Below are positions 63,380-64,000 of a stretch of DNA of 64,000 nt, piece after piece. Below the pieces are notes generated by a model. It searched no databases. It was not told where the DNA came from and saw nothing but the letters and a program-made list of their open reading frames with translations. This stretch comes from Rhipicephalus microplus (Eukaryota > Arthropoda > Arachnida > Ixodida > Ixodidae), in NCBI RefSeq assembly GCF_043290135.1, contig NC_134705.1:99822239-99886238 (forward strand). The letters are read 5' to 3'. Numbering within the stretch: position 1 is the stretch's first letter; each line of letters opens with the position of its first letter. The position numbers and the translations under genes are program-made.

Positions 63380-64000
63380 CGCAGAAAATCTGCCGCCAGC
63401 GTCGGCCCCGTTGGTTGTGAGGAAAAATCACCTGTGCGTCTGTGACCGAAAAATCAAGTTACCGAGATATCCGAGGGTGGTGGCTACTTGTCAACGTGTG
63501 CGCGCGCGCGCAATCACACTGAAAAAAGCCGCGCATTCGAAGAAAAAAGAAGTTCTTAAGGTCACGAGGCACGGTAGTTTTTTTTTTTTTGCTCTGCCAC
63601 TTCTCCCTGTTTATCTTCCACCACTTTCGTCGTGACGAGAGAAGAGATAATGCAATTGTAGCGTGCGACAAACCTTTGAAACTCCACTCGCACTGGACGG
63701 ATTCGTAAAATTTTTGCTGTGTTGAATTCGTGAGGCAATGAGCTGTTCTTTTTTTATGCTATGGTTACTTGAAAAAGTGTTTCAGGGCCCCTTTAATGCA
63801 TTTTGTTCGACAGGTGTCACCACGAAAACGAGCCCATTTGGCGATGATAGCACGCGGTGGTCCAATCTACTGTGTGCGTGTTTGTGTGCGCGCGTGTGCA
63901 TGTAGCAGAACATATGAATAAGTATGCACTTAGCGGTTGAAGGGTGCACTAGGGGCCAGATTTCGCTATCGCGTTCAAGTCTTAAAGGCGATGCTTAAGG
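63380..64000 (+). repeat. Dispersed repeat, inverted partner of 14469-15312
   Basis: aaggtcacgaggcacggtag, cgtgacgagagaagagataa, ggttacttgaaaaagtgttt, cccctttaatgc, ccaatctactgtgtgcgtg, ggggccagatttcgctatcg: the same blocks in the same order as the reverse complement of 14469-15312. There is a T12 run at 63579-63590 and a (GC)n run at 63500-63510. It continues past the window. Confidence 0.7.

Overview
The window looks like repeat-dominated intergenic or heterochromatic DNA from an arthropod, most likely a hard (ixodid) tick. The reasons are tRNA-headed SINEs of the tick Ruka-like type, an I-clade LINE with a three-knuckle ORF1, BEL/Pao and Ty3/gypsy elements with arthropod-type pol proteins, GATA and TA microsatellites, and an arthropod initiator (TCAGTT). 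This identification rests on family resemblance, not a database search. I found no intact host protein-coding gene; a few possible host exons are listed at low confidence.

Layout. 1-160: end of a ~146-bp satellite array with a GATA tail. 160-6850: Ty3/gypsy remnants, with a nearly full-length I-clade LINE (488-5428) inserted and flanked by an 11-bp repeat. 6855-12929: a complete but broken BEL/Pao element (minus strand) with 131-bp LTRs, a TATAC target duplication and a 387-bp in-frame duplication inside its reverse transcriptase. 13-26 kb: old SINEs, a dispersed repeat carrying a four-base minisatellite (three copies), the 3' end of another LINE, a TIR element, a degenerate THAP zinc-finger gene and a 146-147-bp tandem satellite. 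27381-31876: a gypsy element (minus) lacking its RT palm and split by a SINE. 31.9-36.2 kb: a gypsy remnant, then AT-rich DNA. 36.25-39.24 kb: a decayed BEL/Pao pol (plus). 39476-50804: an older gypsy (minus) split by a younger gypsy (41170-47012, plus), which is itself split by a ~620-bp cassette. 50.8-52.05 kb and 61.86-63.29 kb: two loci of TA microsatellite, tRNA-like cores and inverted repeats. 52-61 kb: mostly unassigned AT-rich DNA with SINEs, a TA-flanked TIR element and a pogo/Tigger transposase remnant.

Most notable points. (1) The 45953-46575 insert carries three perfect heat-shock elements, a TATA box, a well-placed arthropod initiator and a short ORF ending at repeated splice-donor-like GTAAGT sites: a stress-promoter cassette inside a retrotransposon. 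(2) A tRNA-like core, enclosed by inverted repeats that vary together between copies, recurs in the same head-tail-inverted order at two loci, each bounded by TA tracts. Insertion order can be read in several places from target-site duplications and from the way coding frames resume across inserts. All coordinates and mismatch counts were made by eye.
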